The notes under the pieces were generated by a model. The model did not search any database, had not been told where the DNA came from, and worked only from the letters and a program-made list of their open reading frames with translations. From Lutibacter sp. (GTDB taxonomy: Bacteria; Bacteroidota; Bacteroidia; Flavobacteriales; Flavobacteriaceae), in NCBI GenBank assembly GCA_030694935.1, contig JAUYUA010000055.1, positions 1 through 62,514 of the forward strand: a DNA stretch of 62,514 nt, read 5' to 3'. Of this stretch, positions 53,033 to 62,361 are shown one piece after another. The stretch's first letter is position 1; every line of letters begins with the position of its first letter. The position numbers were made by a program, and so were the translations under genes.

Positions 53033-54391
53033 ATGAAAAAATTATATATAGCGGCAACATTATTGTGCTTTGGTTATATTTTGAACGCACAAACATTAGG
53101 GTATAATGATTTGGGAGCATTGTTTTCTAAAGAAAATATTAACGGTACCGCACGTTATAATGCAATGAGTGGCGCTTTTGGCGCTTTGGGCGGCGATTTG
53201 TCGGCTATGGAAATAAATCCAGCAGGTGCAGCCGTGTTTTTGAAAAGTGAATTCGCCATTTCATTAAACAACAGAAATACCAAGACAATAGCTGGTTTTT
53301 ATGGTAATAATACCCAATTTGAAAATGATTTCACTAATTTGTCGCAAGTTGGAGGTGTTTTTGTGTTTAGAGGTTATGGAAATAGCTCGGCATGGAGCAA
53401 CATTGCCTTAGGATTTAACTACAGCATTGCCAACGATTTTGAAAATTTATGGATTGCTGAAGGAAATAGCGGTTATTCTACTTTTACAAAAGGATATTAT
53501 GATATTAAGAATAATATTGAAAATGCCCCAGATATTTATACCAATACTGACGGACAATATTTTGAAAATTTTATGGATGGAAAAAACGGTAAATATTCGT
53601 TTACGTTTGCCGCACAGCACAATGATAATTTATATCTTGGTGCTGCAATAAACACCTATGATATTGAGTACTATCAACGTACATTATTAGAAGAATATAA
53701 TTACGATAACAATGAAAATAACTTAGATGCTTCATTACTCCAAGAATTGCATACTTACGGGAATGGAGTTTCTTTTAATTTTGGTGCAATTTTAAAACCT
53801 AATGAAAGCATACGCTTAGGTTTGGCTTACCAATCTCCAGTTTGGTATAATCTAGCTGAAAAGTACGTAGACGAGGATTTGATTTTAACCTACTCAGATG
53901 GAAATAAATTTATTTCATATTTTGATGGTATAAATGATTACAAATTGCGTACACCAAGTAAATTAACAGCAAGTTTTGCCTATATTTTTAGTGGAAACGG
54001 ACTTGTAAGTGTTGATTACAGTTTAAAAAATTACAGCAACGTTAAATTGAGCAATGCCGATTTTATTTCTGAAAACCAAGCGTTTAAGTCCAATATGGAA
54101 AATGTGGGTGAGTTGCGAATTGGAACAGAATGGCGATTTGATAATTTCTCGGTAAGAGGTGGTTATCACTATGAAAACAGCCCGTATAAAAGTTCGGTGA
54201 GTTCTGATAATTTAGAAGGATTCTCATTGGGTGCAGGCTATAAATTTAGAGGTGGAAAATTTGATTTAGCCTACCAAAAATCAGGCAATACCGCCCCTTA
54301 TAATTTTTATCCAGAATACAATAATATTGATGCTGCTGAGTTAGATTTTGACACATCAACCTTTACGGCAACATTGGTGTTGAATCTTTAA
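53033..54391 (+). CDS. OmpP1/FadL-family outer membrane transporter
   Basis: 452 residues with signal peptide (MKKLYIAATLLCFGYILNAQ). The mature N-terminus has NGTARYNAMSGAFGALGGDLSAMEINPAG, the FadL/TodX hatch signature with the NPA-like turn, followed by alternating beta strands up to a terminal aromatic-hydrophobic strand (TFTATLVLNL). Takes up hydrophobic molecules. Confidence 0.9.
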   Translation: MKKLYIAATLLCFGYILNAQTLGYNDLGALFSKENINGTARYNAMSGAFGALGGDLSAMEINPAGAAVFLKSEFAISLNNRNTKTIAGFYGNNTQFENDFTNLSQVGGVFVFRGYGNSSAWSNIALGFNYSIANDFENLWIAEGNSGYSTFTKGYYDIKNNIENAPDIYTNTDGQYFENFMDGKNGKYSFTFAAQHNDNLYLGAAINTYDIEYYQRTLLEEYNYDNNENNLDASLLQELHTYGNGVSFNFGAILKPNESIRLGLAYQSPVWYNLAEKYVDEDLILTYSDGNKFISYFDGINDYKLRTPSKLTASFAYIFSGNGLVSVDYSLKNYSNVKLSNADFISENQAFKSNMENVGELRIGTEWRFDNFSVRGGYHYENSPYKSSVSSDNLEGFSLGAGYKFRGGKFDLAYQKSGNTAPYNFYPEYNNIDAAELDFDTSTFTATLVLNL

Positions 54392-54411
54392 ACAACGAAT
54401 TATAACACAAT

Positions 54412-54441
54412 AAAAACGTCTCAGCCATGAGGCGTTTTTTT
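54412..54441 (+). terminator. terminator after the FadL-type gene
   Basis: AAAAACGTCTCA-GCCA-TGAGGCGTTTTTTT with one G-U pair, followed by T-run. Confidence 0.82.
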
Positions 54442-54473
54442 ATTTTTAACCATTACATGAATTATGTTTTATG

Positions 54474-54481
54474 TATTTTTG
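54474..54481 (+). promoter_or_regulatory. promoter -7 box TATTTTTG for the nifU-ubiE unit
   Basis: Exact TAnnTTTG, 16 bases before the ATG at 54498. Confidence 0.6.
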
Positions 54482-54497
54482 CACAAACTAAAAAAAG

Positions 54498-55388
54498 ATG
54501 AAAAACAGCACTCTTAAAATAGAAAAAACAAACATACCAACGATACTAAAATTTACCTCAAACAACATTTTAGCAAGCGGAAGCCATCAATTCAACAATA
54601 TTGATGAAGCAAAAAATTCGCCTTTGGCGCAGCAATTATTTTATTTGCCATTTGTGAAACGCGTATATATTTCTGCAAATTTTATTGCACTTGAACGATT
54701 TGCGATTGTGGAATGGATTGATGTGCAAGACGAAGTGAAAGAGGAAATTGAAAACTACCTGAACGCAGGTGGTGTTATTGTTACAGAAGAATCTGCACCA
54801 AAAAAAATTCCGGTGGAAGTGTATGCAGAATCAACGCCAAATCCTTCAGTAATGAAGTTTGTTGCCAACATAAAATTGGTGGAAAACGATTTGGAATTTA
54901 AAAACAGTGAAGCAGCTGAAAATGCCCCTTTGGCAACAGAATTATTTAATTTTCCTTTTGTAAAAGAAATATTTATTTCAGAAAATTATGTGTCAGTCAC
55001 AAAAAATAACAATGTTGAGTGGCCTGAAATAACCGTTGAATTAAGAAGCTTTGTCAGACAGTATATTGCAGACGGAAAAACAATTGCTTTGGCTACCGCA
55101 GTTCAACAAAAAGTTTCAGAAGTTTATAACCATGATATTGAATTGGATGATGTATCCAAACAAATTATAGACATTTTAGAGGAATATATAAAGCCTGCTG
55201 TTGCTGCCGATGGCGGAAATATCATGTTTCAGTCTTATTCACCATCTTCAAAAATAGTTAACGTCATATTGCAAGGTGCTTGCAGCGGTTGTCCTTCTTC
55301 AACAATTACCCTGAAAAACGGAATTGAGAATATGTTGAAACAACTTATTCCAGGGAAAATTAACGAAGTTGTAGCGGTTAACCAATAA
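54498..55388 (+). CDS. NifU-family Fe-S scaffold with two Nfu N domains
   Basis: 296 residues: a Nfu N-type domain at about 8-85, a second at 108-190 (both share the pattern [19 protein letters not shown] / [19 protein letters not shown]), then the C-terminal NifU domain with the cluster cysteines C262 and C265 in [10 protein letters not shown]. Delivers Fe-S clusters to target proteins. Stop is five bases from the ubiE start. Confidence 0.9.
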   Translation: MKNSTLKIEKTNIPTILKFTSNNILASGSHQFNNIDEAKNSPLAQQLFYLPFVKRVYISANFIALERFAIVEWIDVQDEVKEEIENYLNAGGVIVTEESAPKKIPVEVYAESTPNPSVMKFVANIKLVENDLEFKNSEAAENAPLATELFNFPFVKEIFISENYVSVTKNNNVEWPEITVELRSFVRQYIADGKTIALATAVQQKVSEVYNHDIELDDVSKQIIDILEEYIKPAVAADGGNIMFQSYSPSSKIVNVILQGACSGCPSSTITLKNGIENMLKQLIPGKINEVVAVNQ

Positions 55389-55392
55389 ATTG

Positions 55393-56124
55393 ATGATGGC
55401 AGAAAAAGTTACACCTTACAAAGATTCAGATCTTAGCAAAAAAGAACAAGTCACTAAAATGTTTGATGCCATTTCCAATGAATACGACAGTTTAAACCGT
55501 GTTATTTCTTTTGGAATTGATGTAAAATGGCGCAATAAAGTAGTTGACATTGTTAGAAAAACAAATCCGGATTCCATTTTAGACATTGCCACCGGAACAG
55601 GTGATTTGGCTATCAATTTAGCCAAAACAAAGGCTTCAAAAATTGTTGGTTTGGATATTTCTGACGGAATGCTTGAAGTTGGCCGTAAAAAAATTGAAAA
55701 TCTTCATTTAAACAACACCATTGAAATGGTACTTGCCGATTCTGAAAATATGCCTTTTGATGACAATTCATTTGATGCTATAACTGTTGCTTTTGGTGTT
55801 CGTAATTTTGAAAATCTTGAAAAAGGATTGACTGAAATTTACCGAGTTTTAAAAACGGGTGGCATATTTGTGGTTTTGGAAACGTCCATTCCAACCAAAA
55901 CACCTTTCAAACAAGGATATCAGTTTTATGCCAAAAACATGCTGCCTTTAATCGGAAAATTGTTTTCAAAAGACAAAGTTGCCTATCAATATTTGTCGGA
56001 TTCCGCAGCTTCATTTCCTTACGGACAGGCATTCAACAATATTTTGCATAAAATTGGGTTTATAGGTATAGAAAATAAACCGCAAACATTTGGTGTTGCT
56101 TCAATTTATATTGCAAAAAAATAA
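55393..56124 (+). CDS. ubiE: demethylmenaquinone methyltransferase
   Basis: 243 residues. SAM motif [15 protein letters not shown], signature [21 protein letters not shown] and [21 protein letters not shown]. Last step of menaquinone synthesis. ATGs at 55393 and 55396 both possible. Followed by repeat copy 5 and porT. Confidence 0.94.
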   Translation: MMAEKVTPYKDSDLSKKEQVTKMFDAISNEYDSLNRVISFGIDVKWRNKVVDIVRKTNPDSILDIATGTGDLAINLAKTKASKIVGLDISDGMLEVGRKKIENLHLNNTIEMVLADSENMPFDDNSFDAITVAFGVRNFENLEKGLTEIYRVLKTGGIFVVLETSIPTKTPFKQGYQFYAKNMLPLIGKLFSKDKVAYQYLSDSAASFPYGQAFNNILHKIGFIGIENKPQTFGVASIYIAKK

Positions 56125-56127
56125 TAT

Positions 56128-56216
56128 ATGAAACGAGCCATAACAAATTTTGATAAAAACAGAAATATTTAATGGCGAACAGCATCTGTACCAATAAAAA
56201 AATAAAATTTAAACAG
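56128..56216 (+). repeat. 'MKRAITNFD' element, copy 5 (before porT)
   Basis: 89 bases, three bases after the ubiE stop. Small frame MKRAITNFDKNRNI, stop TAA in the same place as copies 2 and 4 in spite of changed codons. No central palindrome. Ends CATCTGTACCAATAAAAAAA...AAACAG at the porT ATG. Confidence 0.82.
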
Positions 56217-56921
56217 ATGAAAAAAGTATTTGTTGTAATTTTTTTGGTCGTCCTTTCAATAAACAATTTGAAAGCCCAAAAAAAAGATATTGTACAATAC
56301 AAGCAAAATTGGGACAAGCAACAGGTGTTTTGGGGATATTTTTTAGGATTGAATATGAAAGATTATAAAATATCTTATAATGGCAAGCTAAATCCTGATG
56401 CTTTTATCGTTTCAACCCCAAGTATGGGTTTTGAAGTTGGCCTTATTGGTGATTTGCGTTTGCACAATAATATTAGTTTAAGACTAGAGCCCGGACTTTC
56501 AAGCAATTCTAAAGAATTGGCTTTTACCCACATTCCCGGAGGAGAAACGGACAGTATCAGAAATGTGAATTCAACTTATTTTAGGGTTCCATTATTGCTG
56601 AAATTTAATACGAACAGGCTCGACAATATGCGGCCTTATGTGATTGGCGGCGTTTCTTACGATTATAATTTTTCCAGCAATCAAGACAATCCCGACGATA
56701 ATTCTGATGGAGAATTCAGAACAAAAAAGAATAATTTTTCTTATGAACTTGGAATTGGTGTAGATTTATACTTGCCATATTTTATTTTTTCGCCTTCCAT
56801 CAGAGGTGTTTTTGCAATTAATGACGAGTTGGTCAGGGACAATAATCCTAATAGTCAATGGACTGGACAAGTTGATTATTTTGGAACAAGAGGCGTTTTT
56901 ATAAAATTTGCTTTTCATTAA
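56217..56921 (+). CDS. porT: type IX secretion protein PorT
   Basis: 234 residues from ATG 56217; an earlier ATG at 56172 would read through the repeat and is rejected. Signal peptide MKKVFVVIFLVVLSINNLKAQ. Outer membrane beta-barrel of the PorT/SprT type (QVFWGYFLGLNMKDYKI, RVPLLLKFNTNRLDNMRPYVIGGVSYDYN). PorT is needed for protein export by the T9SS. The order ubiE-porT is widely kept in flavobacteria. Confidence 0.9.
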   Translation: MKKVFVVIFLVVLSINNLKAQKKDIVQYKQNWDKQQVFWGYFLGLNMKDYKISYNGKLNPDAFIVSTPSMGFEVGLIGDLRLHNNISLRLEPGLSSNSKELAFTHIPGGETDSIRNVNSTYFRVPLLLKFNTNRLDNMRPYVIGGVSYDYNFSSNQDNPDDNSDGEFRTKKNNFSYELGIGVDLYLPYFIFSPSIRGVFAINDELVRDNNPNSQWTGQVDYFGTRGVFIKFAFH

Positions 56922-56924
56922 GCA

Positions 56925-57653
56925 CTAGGTCAATCGCTTAAATTCACTCAATAAAATTGCGGCAGCTGTTGCCACATTTAAACTTTCGGTTTGTTTTAGT
57001 GCGCCAAATCTTGGTATTGAAATGGTATTACTCACTAATTTTAAAATGGAATCGCTAATTCCGTTCGCTTCATTTCCCATCACCAACACTGCATTTTTAG
57101 GCAATTTGCTTTTATACACATTTTCACCTTCCATATCCGCGGCATATTTTGGCAGATTGGATTGTTGCAAATAATCTTCCAATTCTGTATAAATTATTGA
57201 AACTCTGGCCAATGAGCCCATAGACGATTGCACCACTTTTTGGTTATAGCAATCGACCGTGTTGTTAGAGCAAATCAAATGATCCACACCAAACCAATCA
57301 CACAGTCTAATAATAGCGCCTAAATTTCCCGGATCATTAATTTCATCCAAAGCAATAATTAAACCCGATTTTAAGGAAGGTGTTGTTGATGGAATCTTAA
57401 AAAGTGCCAAAACATTGTTTGGCGTTGCCAATGAACTTATTTTTTTTAATTCGGTATCAGAAATTTCAGTGACTTTCTCGAAATTTTTATAGCCGGCAGT
57501 GTCAACACAAAATAACTGTTCCAATTCAAATTTTGAATTTAAAAATTCAGCCACAATTTTAGTGCCTTCAGCAACAAATAAATGATGTGCGGTTCGGTAC
57601 TTTTTTTGATGTAGGCTCGTTATTGTTTTTAACTGATTTTTGCTTAAACTCAT
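56925..57653 (-). CDS. SpoU/TrmH-family RNA 2'-O-methyltransferase
   Basis: 242 residues. N-terminal substrate-binding domain (RTAHHLFVAEGTKIVAEFL) and SpoU domain with the knot motifs LDEINDPGNLGAIIRLCDWFG, VLVMGNEANGI and SIPRFGALKQTESLNVATAAAILL. Target, rRNA or tRNA, cannot be told. Confidence 0.92.
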   Translation of the reverse strand: MSLSKNQLKTITSLHQKKYRTAHHLFVAEGTKIVAEFLNSKFELEQLFCVDTAGYKNFEKVTEISDTELKKISSLATPNNVLALFKIPSTTPSLKSGLIIALDEINDPGNLGAIIRLCDWFGVDHLICSNNTVDCYNQKVVQSSMGSLARVSIIYTELEDYLQQSNLPKYAADMEGENVYKSKLPKNAVLVMGNEANGISDSILKLVSNTISIPRFGALKQTESLNVATAAAILLSEFKRLT

Positions 57654-57700
57654 TAATTTATTTATAAATAATTGTAATTTTTTTAACCGTTGAAAAGTTA

Positions 57701-57708
57701 TACTTTTG
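57701..57708 (+). promoter_or_regulatory. promoter -7 box TACTTTTG for tamL
   Basis: Exact consensus, 24 bases before the TTG at 57732, and downstream of the alternative TTG at 57690. Confidence 0.55.
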
Positions 57709-57731
57709 AAACAAATTTAAACGCTTATTTT

Positions 57732-60209
57732 TTGAAAACCAATATTAAAATATTATTAATTTTCGCAGGTATCATTTTAGGGTTTTCATCTTGCAATTCA
57801 GTGAAATACGTGGGTGAAAATGAATTTCTTCTCACTAAAAACAAAATTGTTGTCAACGACAAGAAAAATGGCAGCGACGCAATAAACGATTATATTGTGC
57901 AACGTCCCAATACATTGGTTCTTGGCGTTGCAATACCATTGCATTTTTATAATTTAGGGAATAAAAATTTTGAAGCCGATTTTGACCAGTGGAAATTAGA
58001 CAGTCCGGGTTGGTATAATTTTACAACAAACGTGTTTTCCGAAAAACAAACGCGAGGTGTTCGAAATTTCAAATATAAAATGCATCAATGGATTTTAAAA
58101 AATGGAGAACCTCCCGTTATTTTAGATTCAAAAAAAACTTCGCAAACCGTTAAAAATTTAACGCAACATTACTACAACGAAGGTTTTTTTAAGGTGAAGG
58201 TAACTTCAGAAGAAAATCAATTAAAAAACAAGAAAGCCACCGTTAATTATTTTGTAAATACCGATAAACCTTATCAATTAGACAGTATCACAACCGTTAT
58301 ACAATCTGCAGTTTTAGATTCTATATACGAAATTCATAAAAAAGAATCAGCTATTGTTGAAGGTAATCAATTTAAGTTGTCATCATTTATTAAAGAACAA
58401 AACAGGTTAACCAATTTATTTAGAAATACTGGAATCTATAGATTTAATAAAAATGCCATAACTTTTGAAGCGGATACTTCAACCACCAATTATAAATCGG
58501 ATGTGGTGCTGTTGATCGACGGCAGCGTTGGATCTGTTCCATTCATCGTTCAGAAAATCCAGAAAGTCAATATTTATACTGATTATTCCTTTACCAACGA
58601 TGCAAATAATACAATTAAGGACAGTCTAAATTATAAAGGGTTTTCATTTTATGCCCAAGAAAAATTAAAATACAATCCGAAATATTTGTTAAATTCTATT
58701 TTTATTGAACCAAACGATCTTTATAAAGATGATGCAAGAGAGCTGACCCGAAAAAACATTAGAGGTCTTCAAAATTTCAGAACGGTTGACATAAAATATG
58801 TGGAATTGGAAAATGATATGTTGGAAGCTTCTATTTATTTATCGCCTTTAAAAAAGTATTCAATTGGGGTTAACACCGAATTGACACATTCTAACATCAG
58901 GCAGCTTGGGATTTCAGGAAAACTTTCATTGCTGGACAGAAATATTTTTAGGGGTGCAGAGTTGTTGAAATTTTCAATTCAAGGATCGTTTTTAGATTCA
59001 AAAGATGCTGCCGAAAAAGGAAAATTATTAAATGCTTGGGAAATAGGTGGCGATATTTCGTTAGAGCTTCCAAGATTTGTGTTTCCTGTTAAATTCGAAA
59101 AATTAATCCCAAAAAGTATGGCGCCAAAAACAATTTTTACTTTGGGAACAAGTCTGCAAAAAAATATTGGACTTGATAAGCAAAAATTCACCGGAATTGT
59201 TGATTATACGTGGGAATCATCAAAAACAAAAAACCATAGTTTTCAGCTTTTGAATGCGCAATTTATCAAAAATTTAAATATTGATTCTTACTTTAGTATT
59301 TATAAATCTGAATTTAATAAAATTAACGAAATCGCAAATACCTATTTTGATCAAAACTTAACAACTGATAATGTAATTGGATTTATTGACAGCAACATTG
59401 ATGAAAATTTTGAGGAAAGTTATCCGACAGAATATAAAATTGTGAGAAACATCAGAAATCGTTACAATATTATTACAGAAGATGTTTTGGTTCCTTTAAT
59501 GGCATATACCTTTACTTATAACAACAGTGAAAATTATAAAGACACCGATTTTTCATTTTTCAGATCGCGATTGGCGGCATCAGGTAATTTAACTTCGTTG
59601 CTGGCAAAAAACAGAGATGCCAACAACGTAAAAACCTTGTTTGGAATCCCAATAGCCCAATATGTCAGGGTCGATTTGGAGTATAAAAAATTCTGGAGTT
59701 TTACAGGGAATAATGTTTTGGTTTTTAGAAGTTTTTTAGGTGTGGCAATACCTTATGGAAATTCTAATACCATTCCTTTTAGCAGAAGCTATTTTATTGG
59801 CGGTCCAAATGATTTACGCGCATGGAAAATTTACGATTTAGGTCCAGGTTCAACCAAAAGCGGACTGGAGTTTAACGTTGGGAACCTAAAGTTTATAAAT
59901 AGTTTAGAGTATAGATTCAATATAGTAAACAGCATTAACGGCGCTTTATTTGTTGATGCGGGCAATATTTGGGACATTTCAAACACTTCAATAACAGAAC
60001 GTGAAGCAAAATTTAACGGGTTTTCTTCGTTAAAAGACATTGCTGTTGGATCGGGTTTTGGACTACGATACGATTTAAGCTTTATTCTATTGCGATTGGA
60101 TTTAGGATTTAAAACTTATGAACCATACCTTCCAGAAGGAGATAAGTGGTTTAAAAATTACAATATGGGACATGCGGTTTATAATTTTGGGATAAGTTAT
60201 CCTTTCTAA
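57732..60209 (+). CDS. tamL: TamL-type BamA-family outer membrane lipoprotein
   Basis: 825 residues from TTG 57732. Lipoprotein signal peptide KTNIKILLIFAGIILGFSSC with lipid Cys, then POTRA-like repeats, then a 16-strand Omp85 barrel with the late motif YFIGGPNDLRAWKIYDLGPGS (the VRGF/RGY-like loop 6 is represented by DLRAW). In Bacteroidetes this lipoprotein form of TamA pairs with TamB. An upstream TTG (57690) would lie before the likely transcription start, and adds residues that spoil the signal peptide. Confidence 0.87.
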   Translation: MKTNIKILLIFAGIILGFSSCNSVKYVGENEFLLTKNKIVVNDKKNGSDAINDYIVQRPNTLVLGVAIPLHFYNLGNKNFEADFDQWKLDSPGWYNFTTNVFSEKQTRGVRNFKYKMHQWILKNGEPPVILDSKKTSQTVKNLTQHYYNEGFFKVKVTSEENQLKNKKATVNYFVNTDKPYQLDSITTVIQSAVLDSIYEIHKKESAIVEGNQFKLSSFIKEQNRLTNLFRNTGIYRFNKNAITFEADTSTTNYKSDVVLLIDGSVGSVPFIVQKIQKVNIYTDYSFTNDANNTIKDSLNYKGFSFYAQEKLKYNPKYLLNSIFIEPNDLYKDDARELTRKNIRGLQNFRTVDIKYVELENDMLEASIYLSPLKKYSIGVNTELTHSNIRQLGISGKLSLLDRNIFRGAELLKFSIQGSFLDSKDAAEKGKLLNAWEIGGDISLELPRFVFPVKFEKLIPKSMAPKTIFTLGTSLQKNIGLDKQKFTGIVDYTWESSKTKNHSFQLLNAQFIKNLNIDSYFSIYKSEFNKINEIANTYFDQNLTTDNVIGFIDSNIDENFEESYPTEYKIVRNIRNRYNIITEDVLVPLMAYTFTYNNSENYKDTDFSFFRSRLAASGNLTSLLAKNRDANNVKTLFGIPIAQYVRVDLEYKKFWSFTGNNVLVFRSFLGVAIPYGNSNTIPFSRSYFIGGPNDLRAWKIYDLGPGSTKSGLEFNVGNLKFINSLEYRFNIVNSINGALFVDAGNIWDISNTSITEREAKFNGFSSLKDIAVGSGFGLRYDLSFILLRLDLGFKTYEPYLPEGDKWFKNYNMGHAVYNFGISYPF

Positions 60210-60279
60210 ATCCGAAATTAAAACTATTTCGTTTTCGTTTTTTTTCTGTTCTTATGATTATTTAAAAGGGATAATTCAT

Positions 60280-60287
60280 TAATTTTG
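60280..60287 (+). promoter_or_regulatory. promoter -7 box TAATTTTG for fbaA
   Basis: Exact TAnnTTTG, 35 bases before the fbaA ATG. Confidence 0.58.
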
Positions 60288-60322
60288 CTGGAATAATTCA
60301 CAATAACTATACACAAAATATT

Positions 60323-61390
60323 ATGGCTCAAACAATTAAACCAGGAGTTGCATCAGGAAAAATGGTACAAGAAATTTTTAAGTTGGCGAAAGCCAAAAAT
60401 TTCGCATTACCTGCAGTAAATGTTATAGGATCAAATACCATTAATGCTGTTTTAGAAACTGCAAAAGAGTTAAAAGCTCCTGTAATTATTCAGTTTTCAA
60501 ATGGCGGCGCTCAATTTAATGCAGGAAAAGGATTGTCTAATGAAAATCAAAAAGCTGCCATCGCAGGCGCTATCGCAGGAGCGAAACATATTCATTTGTT
60601 GGCAACGGCTTATGAAATTCCTGTTATTTTACATACCGATCATTGCTCAAAAGCATTGCTGCCTTGGATTGATGGTATGTTAGATGCCGGAGAACAGTTT
60701 TTTAAAGAAACTGGCGTGCCGCTTTTTAGTTCACATATGATAGATTTATCTGAAGAGCCAATCGAAGAAAATATTGAAATTTGTAAAACATATCTTCAGC
60801 GCATGAGCAAAATGGGGATGACTTTAGAAATTGAACTTGGAATTACCGGAGGTGAAGAAGATGGTGTGGACAATTCTGATGTTGATTCTTCAAAATTATA
60901 TACCCAGCCTGTAGAAGTTGCCTACGCTTATGAAGAACTTAAAAAAGTGAGCGATTGCTTTACCATTGCTGCATCATTTGGTAACGTTCACGGGGTTTAC
61001 AAACCGGGAAATGTGAAGTTAACACCAAAAATATTAGACAATTCCCAAAAATTTATTCAGAATAAATATAAAACAGGCGTAAATCCGGTAGATTTTGTAT
61101 TTCACGGCGGCTCAGGTTCAACCTTAGAAGAAATTAGGGAAGCAATTGGCTACGGCGTAGTTAAAATGAATATTGATACTGATCTTCAATTTGCTTTTAC
61201 TGAAGGAATTAGAGATTATATGGTGAACAATATCGATTATTTAAAAACACAAATAGGAAATCCGGATGGTGATGACCAACCAAATAAAAAGTATTACGAC
61301 CCTAGAAGATGGTTGCGTGAAGGTGAAGTTACTTTTAAAAAGCGTTTAGCCCAAGCTTTTAAAGATTTAAACAACGTTAACACGTTATAG
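60323..61390 (+). CDS. fbaA: class II fructose-bisphosphate aldolase
   Basis: 355 residues, zinc-dependent. LHTDHCSKALLPW carries the metal His and catalytic Asp, EIELGITGGEEDGVDNS the metal loop, FHGGSGSTLEEIREAIGYGVVKMNIDTD the phosphate and metal site. Glycolysis and gluconeogenesis. Confidence 0.97.
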   Translation: MAQTIKPGVASGKMVQEIFKLAKAKNFALPAVNVIGSNTINAVLETAKELKAPVIIQFSNGGAQFNAGKGLSNENQKAAIAGAIAGAKHIHLLATAYEIPVILHTDHCSKALLPWIDGMLDAGEQFFKETGVPLFSSHMIDLSEEPIEENIEICKTYLQRMSKMGMTLEIELGITGGEEDGVDNSDVDSSKLYTQPVEVAYAYEELKKVSDCFTIAASFGNVHGVYKPGNVKLTPKILDNSQKFIQNKYKTGVNPVDFVFHGGSGSTLEEIREAIGYGVVKMNIDTDLQFAFTEGIRDYMVNNIDYLKTQIGNPDGDDQPNKKYYDPRRWLREGEVTFKKRLAQAFKDLNNVNTL

Positions 61391-61417
61391 ATCTTTGATT
61401 TATAATTAAAATTTCAT

Positions 61418-61456
61418 AAAGAGAACATGTTTTTATATGTTCTCTTTATTTTTTTT
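61418..61456 (+). terminator. terminator after fbaA
   Basis: AAAGAGAACATGT/ATATGTTCTCTTT stem with a T-rich loop and eight T after it. Confidence 0.85.
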
Positions 61457-61496
61457 AGTAATTTGCACCACTTATTCTCACTAAAACAACAGAGTT

Positions 61497-62357
61497 ATGT
61501 CATCTTGGTTTAAAAGAAAAGATAAAGGAATTCAAACTCCTACGGAAGAAAAAAAAGATGTGCCCAAAGGCTTGTGGTATAAAACGCCAAGTGGTAAAAT
61601 TGTTGATTCGGCCGAATTGAAACATAATTATTACGTTAGCCCGGAAGACGGCTACCACGTAAGAATAGGCAGCGCTGAGTATTTTGAGATTCTTTTTGAC
61701 AACAATACGTTTAAAGAATTTGACAAGGATATGGTTTCCAAAGATCCGTTAAAATTTTCTGACAGCAGAAAATATACTGACAGGCTGGAAGAAGCTTATG
61801 AAAAAACAAAACTTAAAGATGCAGTAAGAACGGCGGTTGGGAAATCTTTAGGCAAGGATTTGGTGATTGCTGCCATGGATTTTGCTTTTATTGGCGGTTC
61901 AATGGGAAGTGTGGTAGGTGAAAAAATAGCGAGAGCAATTGATTATTCCATAGAAAATAAAGTCCCATTTCTCATCATCTCAAAATCTGGTGGCGCCAGA
62001 ATGCAGGAAGCTTCATTGTCTTTAATGCAACTGGTAAAAACATCGGCAAAATTAGCGCAGCTTTCAGAAGTGAATATTCCTTATATTTCATTGTGTACCG
62101 ATCCAACAACGGGCGGTACAACTGCTTCATACGCAATGCTTGGCGATATTAATATTGCAGAACCAAATGCTTTAATTGCCTTTGCCGGCCCAAGAGTTGT
62201 AAAAGACACCACGGGAAAAGATTTGCCCGAAGGATTCCAACGATCGGAGTTTGTGATGGAACACGGGTTTTTAGACAAAATTGTGGAACGAAAACACTTG
62301 AAAAAGCAAATCAATTTATACATTGATTTAATTCAAAACTTACCTATAAGAAGATAA
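61497..62357 (+). CDS. accD: acetyl-CoA carboxylase carboxyltransferase beta subunit, without zinc ribbon cysteines
   Basis: 286 residues. Crotonase-like core: [78 protein letters not shown]. The N-terminus that in E. coli holds four zinc-binding cysteines (KCDSC...CPKC) reads [18 protein letters not shown]...[12 protein letters not shown] here, with none of the four. The rest of the alignment is intact, so the enzyme probably works without zinc; I believe this is a flavobacterial trait. Confidence 0.94.
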   Translation: MSSWFKRKDKGIQTPTEEKKDVPKGLWYKTPSGKIVDSAELKHNYYVSPEDGYHVRIGSAEYFEILFDNNTFKEFDKDMVSKDPLKFSDSRKYTDRLEEAYEKTKLKDAVRTAVGKSLGKDLVIAAMDFAFIGGSMGSVVGEKIARAIDYSIENKVPFLIISKSGGARMQEASLSLMQLVKTSAKLAQLSEVNIPYISLCTDPTTGGTTASYAMLGDINIAEPNALIAFAGPRVVKDTTGKDLPEGFQRSEFVMEHGFLDKIVERKHLKKQINLYIDLIQNLPIRR

Positions 62358-62361
62358 AAAA

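Noticed and set aside
56172-56216. PorT start at 56172 (MANSICTNKKIKFKQ...)
   Set aside because: This frame reads through the repeat element and puts the signal peptide inside; ATG 56217 gives a proper signal peptide.
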